A stretch of DNA of 64,000 nt from Chondrosia reniformis (taxonomy: Eukaryota > Porifera > Demospongiae > Chondrillida > Chondrillidae): assembly GCA_947172415.1 (NCBI GenBank), contig OX359201.1, forward strand, positions 620,001 to 684,000, in the 5' to 3' direction. The translations under genes and the position numbers were made by a program. The notes beneath the pieces were generated by a model that saw only the letters and a list, made by a program, of their open reading frames with translations, did not search any database and was not told the DNA's origin. This document shows, one piece after another, positions 46,501 through 58,000 of this stretch; position 1 is the stretch's first letter, and the number at the start of each line of letters is the position of its first letter.

Positions 46501-49500
46501 GAAATTAGGTCTTTGTTAGTTAACCAAGATAAATGGTTATATTTCCCATCACTAGTTAGCCAAGACACTCCATTAAATCCACTTGCACCATCTCCATCAG
46601 ATGTACAAAGTTGTGTTTGGTTGTGTTGGGAGTTGAGAGGACGTGAATATCCATTCCTCTCTCCGCGATTCCAACACTCCATTTTCCTAAGACTTGCTCA
46701 CAAGTTTGTCCAAAAGGTGAAAGATGATAAAGAGAGTCAGATCCTTCAGCACTCCTGTACTGTATGGAAGAATGGGATCTTCTGGTCCACTGTACATGAA
46801 GTAGACTTTCAAGTTCAAACATTCTCTAGTACAGCAACTGTTCAAGTGTTAGTTCGCAGCCGAAATGGGATCCTCCCACTAATGAAGGAAGCTCCTAAGG
46901 TCATCCAAGAGGTGATAAAAATGAAAGAACATCACTGTCCCAACTTGAAGACTGTGTCTGTTCTGGTGAAGGTCAAGGATGGCATCCCAAGTGGAGTACA
47001 AGCTGCTGTGTCTTCTATCGTTAAGACTGTAGAGAAAGGTGGAACTGCAGTGGTTCCATATGGAAGTGAAGATATTACTACTATTCCCTTGTCAGCGTTC
47101 TTCTATGACTGGAGTCTAGCACAAGATTGTGTACCTTTTTTTAGAAGCATGAACCAGTTTATTTCTAATGTGGAGCCCTGCCAAGGTAAAGATAATCAAT
47201 TAAGTGTTCACTGCATGATTGTTTTCATAACGATTAGGTGTGATTTGTACCTATACTAATATTGTATTCTATCATTTTGAAAATTAGGTCAAATGAGTGC
47301 TCAAGAGATAAAGAGAAGCTCAGAAATCCCTGCAAGGAATATTGGTAGGTACAATCTACATTTTTTAGAGGGTGACATTTTGATATTATATCTCTGTAAA
47401 ACAAGCAACAAATATACTTACTTTCAATATCCTGTATATCTATATATATGTAGATTGGAAGGATCTAGTGAAGAAGGAGTACGAGTATTTGAAGCAAACA
47501 TTAAACATCCAAAAAATTTCAGATAAGCTTTGGCAAGAAGATGTGATTACAGGCGATGTTAAAGATCAAATACAACTTCCTATGACAACAAGAGAGAGAG
47601 CTAATAAAATCCTTCTAGATTACATTCATAGGGATGGGACATTAGAAACATACAAGACGTTTGTTGCAGTGTTGACACAGACAACAAACATTGTACCAAT
47701 TCATGCTGAAGCTGCTAAAAGACTAGAAGGAGAAAACGTAGACGGACGAGTAAAGAGAAGACAGTCCACTTATGATTCTAATACTTCAGCAGACACAGTT
47801 TCAATGCAGCACATGCAAGAATCTCCAAAGGAAAGGACAAGTGTAAAGGCACAAGGTAAAGACCATCAAGTGTTCACTGAGTATACTTATAAGACAATTT
47901 GGTGTGATTTGTACATATCAGGGAGTATAGTAGTACTCCCTATCTAGGGATGACGCGTTTTTTTGTTTTTCCCATACATTGGTATAGGAACGAAATCCTG
48001 AAATAGGCCGAAAATCAACAAAACAAGGCTATGTAGAGCTAAATATACATTTAATTTAGATATTTTATAAATTGATCTTAAAGGAAGCAAATATGTCCCG
48101 CTGGCGAAATAACAAATTTCAAAAATTCCCGCTTTCATCTTCTTCATATTCTTCTTCTTCTTCTTCTTCTTCTTCTTCTTCTTTGTCAGCCATAACTACA
48201 AAACTAAATAAGCTATTGGACTAATTGTTAAACAAAACTATTGCAAATTGTCCATGCTGCATTATTTTTGTAGAAGCGAGAGCAATAATGCTATTATTGA
48301 GTATGATGGTTTTCGTGGCCCAAGAGTCAAGGCTTCAATAAACTCGCCATTTTAATGACGTCATATTCAGTCAAAGATTGCAAAACCAAAATGATACATT
48401 ATCTAATTCCTAGCTTATGCTCTAAAAAATACAGAAACTAGAGAACAATAAAAATTTCATCCAAAAATAGTAGAAGATGTAGGGATGGCATAAAAAGCAC
48501 AGAAACAAGAAAGGGATGTTACACAGTGAAGCATATAAGCTATGCATGAATCCTACAAGCAAGGGTGTTGTATGATTCATACATAGCTTATATGCTTCAC
48601 TGTGTAACATCCCTTTCTTGTTTCTGTGCTTTTTATGCCATCCCTACATCTTCACTATTTTTTGATAAAATGTTGATTGTTCTCCTTTGTAGTACTATAA
48701 TAGCTATACTGCATTAACATATTTTATTAACATGTTGTATATCTACGATAATATATTATTACTTTGAAAATTAGGTCAAATGAGAAATCTAGAGAAATCA
48801 GAAATCCCTACAAAGCATATTTGTTGGCACAATCTAGAAGTCGACATTTCTCCCAAAGAAAAGAAAAGCATAAATCTACTACTACATTCTTCTACTGTGG
48901 AAAACTGTCAAGAGAGAGTTGAAGTACAGGACTTGCAGGAAGGTCTACCAGTTATTACTCCAGTGTATGAGGAAAAGATACCAAATGAGGTTGCATCAAG
49001 TAGTCCAAATGAAAAGACATTATTTAATGAAATTGAAGATGCTCCTGGGTTTAGTAACCCCAAAAAGCAATTAGAACCTCTCAAGGGTATTACAAACATT
49101 AAAGAGCAACCTTATTTACATCACATGTTAACAGAAGACATACCTGAAAACATACATGTGGACACTTTACTAAAAAGTATGTCAGAAAATGATTACTGTC
49201 CTTATGTACTCAAACCTTTTCAAAGGTATATATGTATCAATTCACTTTGTAGAGATCAGAAGAGTATTCCTCCTTTTAACTACTTCTAAGTCTCTGAAGT
49301 GTCTCTTAAGTGAAGTCAGTAAAGAATTACAAAAAGAAGTAGGTCACCCACTCCTCCCTAACCATGATGCACCTGACAACCTGGATATCAGCAAGTTTGT
49401 GTCTGCATATGACATTGATCTGCTCAAGTACATTAGAGGAAGATGTTCGGCTGAGGATGAAGAGCTGAAGGCCACAATCAGTGATTTAGCTGATACCTTT

Positions 49501-50086
49501 CAACAGTTGTGGGATGATGATAAGGCTTACCTCTCCATGCTTCCTCAGTCAACAGATGTACTCTCAAGAATGCCTCCACTGCACAAGCTGATGGTTCTCA
49601 CGTTTCCCACGAGACCAGACAGACTGTCTCTTTCAGATGTATTGAAGATCAAGACGTGTGTCTGCTCTGTCCTATCTCTACCTCTCCATGTTGTATTTCT
49701 TGCTGGATATGAAGAAGGAAGTGTTAGACTGCAGTTCTTTATACCAAAAGAATCAGGAAATGAGCTTTCAGAAGATAATTGTTTATGCAAAATTAAGAAG
49801 CATGAACTTTACATTGAACTGCTTAGAGAAAAGATTAATGTTGAATTACTGTCTGAAATATACATTGACATTTCTTCTGAACCTAAGGTAAATACAAATA
49901 AAAATGTAAACATTCTTTATATAGAAAAATATGTTTTCATTACAGGTTACACTTTGGGTCAGTTCATATGCTGAAACTCTTTCAGAAGAAAATCAACAGA
50001 TACTTCAGAAATTTTTAGAGAAAGGATTTGATGTTTCCTTTAAAATTGGAAGTGGTCAAAGTAGTAGCAATTCAGAGGCAAGTTAA
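43564..50086 (+). CDS. Ankyrin-Roc-COR protein with CARD-like exon
   Basis: Six exons: 43564-47185 (long first exon; a TTTTAG acceptor at 43524 hints at a 5' exon), 47288-47344, 47454-47855, 48775-49176, 49253-49887 and 49946-50086; at least 1752 residues, all junctions in phase. Order: about 18 ankyrin repeats (about 40-615); a Roc GTPase with P-loop GHPKVGKS (638-645), DFAGQ (693-697) and GSHLD (764-768); a COR-like region; an exon-2 linker; exon 3 with a CARD/death-fold-like helical segment (KLWQEDVITGDVKDQI, ANKILLDYIHRDG, TYKTFVAVL, about 1230-1315); exons 4-6 of unknown type, with FLAGYEEGSVRLQFFIP. Architecture resembles DAPK/ROCO proteins but with CARD in place of kinase or death domain. 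An intracellular sensor or adaptor is inferred. Exon 2 and exon 4 begin with related sequence (GQM..SEIP), so part of the 3' end arose by internal duplication. Confidence 0.82.
43690..45430 (+). repeat. Higher-order ankyrin repeat array
   Basis: Ankyrin units of 33 codons are organised in 198-bp two-unit blocks (CTLVNAASHGNTELVK alternating with GETALHMAVEGGHLEI). Two larger blocks from about 44160-44450 and 44945-45240 are nearly identical in DNA, pointing to recent duplication or conversion. Confidence 0.92.
48136..48185. repeat. CTT microsatellite
   Basis: (TTC)n tract of about 45 bp in the intron between exons 3 and 4 of the ankyrin-Roc gene. Confidence 0.9.
48475..48651. repeat. Near-perfect 78-bp hairpin with 21-nt loop
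   Basis: Arm 48475-48552 (AGATGTAGGGATGGCATAAA...) is complementary to arm 48574-48651 at 77 of 78 positions by eye; the loop is 48553-48573. It ends within a few bases of the left edge of the segmental duplication. It may be a foldback MITE or a long small-RNA precursor. No protein potential. Confidence 0.92.
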
Positions 50087-50880
50087 TTAGATAGTGTAAG
50101 AGTATAGACATAGTAAGATCCAAGGTTTTGTGTAGCCTGAGACAGACAAAGACAGACATTCAGTTATCAGAATTCAGAGTCATGGTCAGTGTTGGGTTAC
50201 CTAGGTTACAGAGACTTATGGCTTGTACATACGTATACATGGGAAATGCGAAAAGCGTATGGTGGAAAATGAGTGTGCATGTATATTTCATGATAATAGT
50301 AATTTGAAGTTAAATAGCACTGCCACCCATAAATTACTTGGCCACTTTGTTGTGTTATATATACAGTGGATCTCATTAATTGGAACCTCCAAGGGACATC
50401 ACAAAAAGTTCCAATTATTGAGAGTTCCAGTTATTGAAAGTAATGAATTTCAACAAGTATTAGGTACAGTGTGCGTTTTAGCGGCGCCTGTCCTTTCCTT
50501 GAGAGGCTACGAAGGGAGTTGGCAACGATGGAGCTATGATTTATTGACTCTGTTACTTTTACAGTACATTTTTGTAATAATATATTCTTCTAAAATGTTC
50601 CAGTTAACGCAATAGACGGTTGAATTACCGAGAGACTTTTCTATACATTTGTATAGCACTTGTCCAAGGACCTCGAACTTTGTTCGACTTAGCGCGATGT
50701 TCGAGTTAAACCATAGTCGAATTACTGCGACTCCACTGTAGTTGTAATCTTATGATTCTGACCCTTTAATATCTCCTTAAAATTTAAAGAATGATAGAAA
50801 AACTCATTTAACAATCCTCATTTACAAAAAGATGTTACAAATATAAATTAAGTGTATGTTATAAAAACGTAATAATTATT
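48653..50880 (+). repeat. Segmental duplication, left copy
   Basis: Begins TTCACTATTTTTTGATAAAA and continues through the last three exons of the ankyrin-Roc gene and 3' flank. The right copy is at 60762-62612. Over roughly the first 1.1 kb I see no difference between them; differences start in the second half. The left copy carries an extra 376-bp element. Confidence 0.93.
50364..50739. mobile_element. Tigger/pogo-type non-autonomous element
   Basis: CAGTGGA at the left and TCCACTG at the right are inverted, with TA on both outer sides. The paralogous right copy of the duplication lacks the whole segment, so this is a genuine insertion after duplication (or loss in the other copy). No transposase is encoded. 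The ends match the CAGT...ACTG style of pogo/Tigger elements. Confidence 0.8.
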
Positions 50881-51112
50881 AAGCATACAAGAGAGAACAT
50901 AAAAGATTTTTCACTTTAAAGAATAGATTTATATGTTGTCTTAACCTTAACGGTTTGGGTTTCTGTAACTAATTATTTTTTGTTTAGGACACATGAAAGG
51001 AAACATGAAATGATCCAGTAATCCAAAAGGTCAAGAAAATTGTTTTAAGTAGTTAAAGTAATAATTACAGTGAGTAAAGGTACATTCAATTTTCCCAGCT
51101 ATTTCACTCAAC

Positions 51113-52838
51113 CTGACCAGATACATCACTCAACCTACCTAGCTACATCACTCAACCTGCTTAACTGCCTCCCTCAACCTGCCCAACTGCCTCCCTCAAC
51201 CTACCCAACTGCCTCCCTCAACCGGCTTAACTGCCTCCCTCAACCTGTCAACTGCCTCCCTCAACCTGCCCAACTGCCTCACTCAACCTGCCCAACTGCC
51301 TCCCTCAACCTGCCCAACTGCCTCCCTCAACCCGCCCAACTGCCTCACTCAACTGGCCCAACTGCCTCCCTCAACCTGCCCAACTACCTCCCTCAACCCG
51401 CCCAACTGCCTCACTCAACTGGCCCAACTGCCTCCCTCAACCTGCCCAACTACCTCCCTCAACCTGCCCAACTGCCTCACTCAACCGGCTCAACTGCCTG
51501 CCACAACCTGCCCAACTGCCTCCCTCAACCAGCCCAACTGCCTCCCTCAACCAGCCCAACTGCCTACCTCAACCAGCCCAACTGCCTACCTCAACCAGCC
51601 AACTGCCTCCCTCAACCTGCCCAACTGCCTCCCTCAACCCGCCCAACTGCCTCACTCAACTGGCCCAACTGCCTCCCTCAACCTGCCCAACTACCTCCCT
51701 CAACCTGCCCAACTGCCTCACTCAACCGGCTCAACTGCCTGCCACAACCTGCCCAACTGCCTCCCTCAACCAGCCCAACTGCCTCCCTCAACCAGCCCAA
51801 CTGCCTACCTCAACCAGCCCAACTGCCTACCTCAACCAGCCAACTGCCTCCCTCAACCTGCCCAACTACCTCCCTCAACCCGCCCAACTGCCTCACTCAA
51901 CTGGCCCAACTGCCTCCCTCAACCTGCCCAACTACCTCCCTCAACCTGCCCAACTGCCTCACTCAACCGGCTCAACTGCCTGCCACAACCTGCCCAACTG
52001 CCTCCCTCAACCTGCCCAACTGCCTCCCTCAACCAGCCCAACTGCCTACCTCAACCAGCCCAACTGCCTACCTCAACCAGCCCAACTGCCTCCCTCAACC
52101 CGCCCAACTGCCTCCCTCAACCCGCCCAACTGCCTCCCTCAACCTGCCAACTGCCTCCCTCAACCTGTCAACTACCTCCCTCAACCTGCCCAACTGCCTC
52201 ACTCAACCTGCCCAACTGCCTCCCTCAACCTGCCCAACTACCTCCCTCAACCCGCCCAACTGCCTCACTCAACTGGCCCAACTGCCTCCCTCAACCTGCT
52301 CAACTGCCTCCCTCAACCTACCCAACTGCCTCCCTCAACCGGCTCAACTGCCTCTATCAACCTACCAACTGCCTGCCTCAACCTGCCCAACTGCCTGCCT
52401 CAACCTACCCAACTGCCTCCCTCAACCTGCCAACTGCCTCCCTCAACCTGCCAACTGCCTCCCTCAACCTACCCAACTGCCTCCCTCAACCGGCTCAACT
52501 GCCTCCCTCAACCTGCCAACTGCCGCCCTCAATCTGTCAACTGCCTCCCTCAACCGGCTCAACTGCTGCCCTCAACCTGCCAACTGCCTCCCTCAACCGG
52601 CTCAACTGCCTCCGTCACCCCACCCAACTGCCTCCCTCAACCCGCCCAACTGCCTCCCTCAACCTGCCAACTGCCGCCCTCAATCTGTCAACTGCCTCCC
52701 TCAACCTGCCCAACTGCCTGCCCAACTGCCTTCCTCTACCAGCCCAACTGCCTCCCTCAACCTGCTCAACTGCCTCCCTCAACCTGCTCAACTGCCTCTC
52801 TCAACCTACCCAACTGCTTATCTCAACTGGCCAAGCTA
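51113..52838. repeat. Satellite, 22-bp unit, about 78 copies
   Basis: CAACTGCCTCCCTCAACCTG plus CC repeats for 1.7 kb with single-base variants. Higher-order blocks (for example 51300-51480 resembling 51620-51730) recur. It is strongly C-rich on the plus strand in an AT-rich genome. A 607-codon Pro/Leu/Asn frame crosses it only because 22-bp units without stops keep frames open. Confidence 0.96.
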
Positions 52839-53490
52839 CATGTTTCAAGCTATATTTGATTATCTTAAGCATGGCATTTGTGTTTTTAGCTAATAATGTA
52901 CGTGTCAAAAACATTTTAATTGTTAATGCTTTCTTTTTGCAATATTCAATATTAAGACTTTGTGAGTTATTAATCTTCAAGTATTTAATTTGTTATTATT
53001 TAATGCTAGTGATATTATAATGTATATACATTTCTGATATTGATGCAAAGTATATACTTATGCAAATGATAGAAATAGCAAGCTAATGAGGCCAACCATA
53101 TATTTTCATTGCCGAGCTGAAAAGTGAGGCAAGTAATCGTGATGCCCGAGTCACTATGTGTTTGTATAATTATACCGTACAAGTTACAATATACTATGGT
53201 AATCTAATAATATAATATAATTAATTCATTTGGCTCCAAGAAAGGACCTAGCAACAAAATGGGCATAGTATCATAAAGTTTAGGATATTTTAAATTAAGG
53301 GATTTTTGATTTAGGTCTCCGTTTGGTAGAAAATGGAGAACAAAGTCTGCATATAAAATGCCATAGGACTATAGAAGAGCTATAGAAAGTTTATATTGAA
53401 ACCATGTGTTATATTGATAAAAATTATCAATTGGTTAGATCACTGTGAAACATGGAACATGTGTATGTCAAATGTCTGGCGAAGTTTTGC

Positions 53491-53675
53491 TTACTGTTTT
53501 ATCTCTAATATAAGCCCAGATCTCTAGTGCAAGCCCGTCTCTAATAGAAGCCCACCTTTACAAAAATGGAAGCCCAGTCTCTTATACAAACCCAGTCTGC
53601 AATAAATTAAAATCCCGGGTTCAGATGGGTTTGAAAAATACAAGCCCCGGGTTTATATTAGAGATAATACGGTAA
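53491..53675. mobile_element. MITE with 27-bp inverted ends
   Basis: The left end TTACTGTTTTATCTCTAATA and the right end, which reads TTACCGTATTATCTCTAATA when reverse-complemented, match well over about 27 bp. The interior has repeated AAGCCCA/CCCGGG-type sequence and no ORF. Confidence 0.7.
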
Positions 53676-54062
53676 TTAAAGTTGCAAAATAATGAAGATA
53701 TAATGAAGAATGCAAGGTTATGATTGCGCAATCTGGTGATGTATTGTGATGTTTCTCTAGTGCGTCACCAACACTCCCATATGTCGCTCCGTACACATTT
53801 AACGAATCATGTGACGTTGCAAAAACATCACCGCCTCGTTGCTAAAGAAAATCATCCCTTTTGTGAATGGCTATGACAAGTCGACACTCTCCTACGAGAA
53901 GAAGCTACCGAATATATAAGCGATTTGTAGCGAAGGTTAGATAAGCGTATTTGTATACGTTCCCGTTAAGTTTGAGGCAGAATTGTCCCTATATTGATGC
54001 AAAAGAAATTCGTTTAGTCGACCGTATTAAAACTTTTGTAATTTAAGCTCTGTCTTCTCTTC

Positions 54063-54566
54063 TTAGCCACACTGAAATTCAGAATCTCAACTTCTGCATA
54101 CAGAGACTGAGTAGTCTCTACAGATCATATAAGGTTAAACACATGGACTTCCAATTACCTTTTCACACCTTAGTATAGACTGAAGATGATGCATCTGCAT
54201 GCCATTATCAGCAAAAATATATAACATACATATATAAAGGCTGGGACCTTTAATTTATTTCATGAACAATGTCCCTTGTGTGCAAGTTACCAAATTGTCT
54301 CTCACCCTGTTGTTTATGTGATTGCATGCAAGCAACCAACGGTACTCCTAGCTCACACTCAAGGCAAGTCAAATCTGTGGTGATTATTGGCTGAGACCCC
54401 CTGCATGAGACTGGAATTTTTGCTGATAATGGCATGCAGATGCATCATCATCATCAGTCTATACTAAGGTGTGAAAAGGTAATTGGAAGTCCATGTGTTT
54501 AACCTTATATGATTTGTAGAGACTACTACTCTGTATGCAGAAGTTGAGAATTTCAGTGTGGCTAAA
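54063..54566. repeat. Large inverted repeat, arms about 155 bp
   Basis: The arm 54063-54218 returns as the reverse complement at 54416-54566 with few changes (GTGTGAAAAGGTAATTGGAA in the right arm mirrors TTCCAATTACCTTTTCACAC in the left). The spacer is 54219-54415. A foldback element or a transcribed hairpin is possible. Confidence 0.88.
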
Positions 54567-55050
54567 GTCTTGTAGCATTTAATATACCTGATTGTGATTA
54601 TTTTGGGAGTCACTTGCATCCATGTATAAATTTGTAACTTGCACTGTATAATAATACACAGTACAAGTTACAAAAGGTTCTGACTTTTAGGATAACTACA
54701 ATCACTGCACAATTAAATATTCTTAAATATGTAGTGCACTACCAAGTTTTAGTCACTGCACTATCAGAATAGGTACAGTAAAATATACTCTTGCTACCAG
54801 CAAAATTGCGAGAAAAAACACCGAGATCATCACACTTATGCATAGAGCAATAGCCTATAGACATGGTAAAATAGACCACATGGCATATTTATTACATTTT
54901 CACACCTAATAGACTGTAGCTCCTTATGTTATATCATATATTATTTCCTAAGGAGCCATCCTTTTTCAGGGGTCTCGCTCAACAACCACACCTTGAGAAG
55001 AAGCTAGGAGCAACAAGTCTATATAGATTTGATTATATATATATACACTC

Positions 55051-58000
55051 ATGCATATGTGCAGTGCAGTGTGCAGGAAAGATTCCATACCTGTATCCTC
55101 TACCTCCCCCCCAGTCACTACTCAGATAAAATGTAGTGTTTGGAACGTAAGTGGTTTAGGCAATAAATTAGGTAACAATTTAATAGCTAATATTATGTTT
55201 CACCTAGATTTAGATATTCTTTGTGTTTGTGAAACTTTCTTAAGGAACAATGATTGTCCTCCTTCTAACCATAATTATATTTGGTTTGGCTCTAATAGGA
55301 AACTGTTATCAAAGAAAGCCACCAGAGGCTCTGGTGGTGTTGGGGTCTTTATTAATCAATCACTATTGAGGTCATTTAATGTTAATGTTCTAGATAATTC
55401 AGTAGATGATATTCTCTGGCTCAGCTTCACTAGTATCACACAAATGTTTGTTGACTTTGTCCTGTGTGTTGGCTACCTTCCGCCAGTAGGCTCTAGTAGA
55501 GGTGACACATCAGTAGAATTTTTTGATACTCTTATATCCCAGACCTACAAATTTCAAGATTTTGGTAACTTCTTTATCTGTGGTGATTTTAATGCCCGAT
55601 GTGGCACTCTTAAGGACCCCCTAGAAGATGTATTCCCTAGACAAATTCTCGATAGAACAGTGAACTCACATGGTGTAAAGCTCATGGAATTCCTCAATAG
55701 TTGTGACATGTGCTTACTAAATGGAAGAACCCACTCCAATAATCAAGGTAACTACAATAACTTTACTTCTATCTCCCCAAAAGGCTCTGCTGTAGTAGAC
55801 TACTGTCTGTTGCCCTCCGAGTTTGTTGATAGATATAAAAACCTTTCTATTATCACTATGACAGAGTTATTGGCCCTCCTGTCTCACCTAGATACACTAC
55901 AGAAACTGTCAGACCACTCTATTCTCACATGGGATCTTGTTGTTAACAATGAAAATTCTGCAATTCAACTCTGTCCCAACTCACAATCTCACACCCCTTT
56001 AATATGTAAACCTTCAATCCCTTCACCCCCCTCTCCTATCGCAGATACTCCCACTGATTCTCAATCTCTAAATCAAATCTTGACACTAATAGAAAGCCTC
56101 CAGGACCCTTCTATAGTTACATACCCCTCCCTAGAAGCCAATTACAGTACATTTCTCAGTACTATTATCCCCCCTGCCCCCCGCACTACTTCAGTTTTAC
56201 ATAAATCTTCCTCCAGTTACATTAGATCCTCTAAAAAACCCTGGTGGAGTAGCTCCCTTACTGCAGCTAGGAAAACCCTTAAAAGTACACAGAGGAGATG
56301 GTTAAAAAATAAATCAGATCAGAACCTGTTTATAAAGTACAAGGTTGCCCAAAGACATTTTGATAAGTTAGTCAGAAATTCTAAACGATCTCTAATTAGG
56401 AAGAAACGAGAGAATCTATTAAGAATGCTGTCCAAAAACCAAAGGAAGTTTTGGAAAACCTTTGACAGAATCTCAGTAGCTAGTGAAAGGGCACAAAAAA
56501 GAGGCATACCTAGACAAGTTAGACTGCATAATGGTAATCTAAGTAATGATCCTAGGGTTGTTAAAGATTCTTGGTTGTCCTTCTTCAAAAGTATTTATGC
56601 AGGAACAACTGACTGTAACCCAGCAGGTAACCCTTTGGTCTCCCAAATAACACCTGACTATGATGTAAACCACATTAACACTGATCATGACCCCAGTAAT
56701 GAGTTACCTAACCCTCTAATGCCCCCAGAGGAATTAGATGTGACTATTACCCCTGAGGAGATTGATTTAGCTATTAACCTATTAGGAGAAAACAAATCCC
56801 CCGGATTAGATGGAATTACTACCTCAATTCTTAAAAATGAAATGGTCAAGAGATACCTACTCGTGCTTTATAACTATTGCTTTGACTCTGGACTAATTCC
56901 TTCCTCTTGGGATAACACCTTAATATGCCCTATCCCTAAAAATAACAATGACCCCTACTCCCCTGAAAATTACAGAGGCATTGCCATACAATCAATCATC
57001 CTAAAGGTTTTCTGCCACATACTTAACAAAAGACTGAGTTCGTACTTAGAAATTAACGATTTACTTGTTGAGGAACAGTATGGATTTAGAAAACAAAGAA
57101 GCTGTGCCGACCATCTTTTCTCTTTAAGTAGTGTAACTGAAGCTAGAATGAAAATGAAATTAGACACCTTTGTCTGCTTTATTGACTTTAGGAAAGCCTT
57201 CGACTCTATCCCTAGAAATCATCTCTGGGATAAACTACAGAGGATTGGTGTAAGAGGCAAATTACTTAAGGTTATTCAAAGTATGTACTCTAATGTACAC
57301 TACACAATAAAGCTTAACGATACCTTTACAGAATACTTTAAGGTAGATCAGGGTGTAAAACAAGGATGCCCCCTCTCCCCTACACTTTTCAATATTTACA
57401 TTAATGACTTAGCCATAGACCTCAAAAAGTGCCAGCTTGGCCTCAATATATATAATGATAAATTAAGTTGCCTTCTCTATGCAGATGATATTGCAACCTG
57501 TGCCGAATCAGTAAATGATTTACAACGTCTACTAGATATACTTCATGTTTGGTGTGCTAAATGGCATCTCCAAATTAACACCAATAAGACTAAGGTCATT
57601 CATTTCCGCCCGACTCAACACAAACTATCACAGTTCAAATTTCATATAGGCTCCTCTCACATAGAATACACCAAAGATTATAATTACTTAGGTTTATCAC
57701 TAAATGAACATTTAACCTGGAGCAATTCCATTGCATTAATATCCAAGAAAGCCTCCAAAGCTGCCAACCTCTTAACAGCTAAATCTAGAGCGTATGGTAA
57801 CTTCCATTATAATGTCTTTAGTCATCTATACCGAACACTAGTCCTAAGTATAATTAGTTATAGCTCACATGTCTGGGGTGCAAAAGAATATCAGGCCCTT
57901 GAATTGGTACAAAACAATGTCATGAGATCATTTATAGGCCTTGGTAAGACTGCTCCTCTTGTCGGACTCATGGGTGAACTAAACTGGAAGCCATTACACT

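Noticed and set aside
49189..49252. Continuous reading through 49177-49289 as the end of exon 4
   Set aside because: It would end in a stop after SIPPFNYF. The GTATGT...TAG intron 49177-49252 instead joins exon 4 in phase to the long conserved exon 5, in both duplicate copies.
51070..52893. 607-codon Pro/Leu/Asn repeat protein
   Set aside because: Product of a stop-free 22-bp satellite; the ends of the frame have no homology and other frames are also open.
53867..53936. Possible first exon starting ATGGCTATGACAAG with a GTTAGA donor
   Set aside because: No downstream exon could be linked; too short to support.
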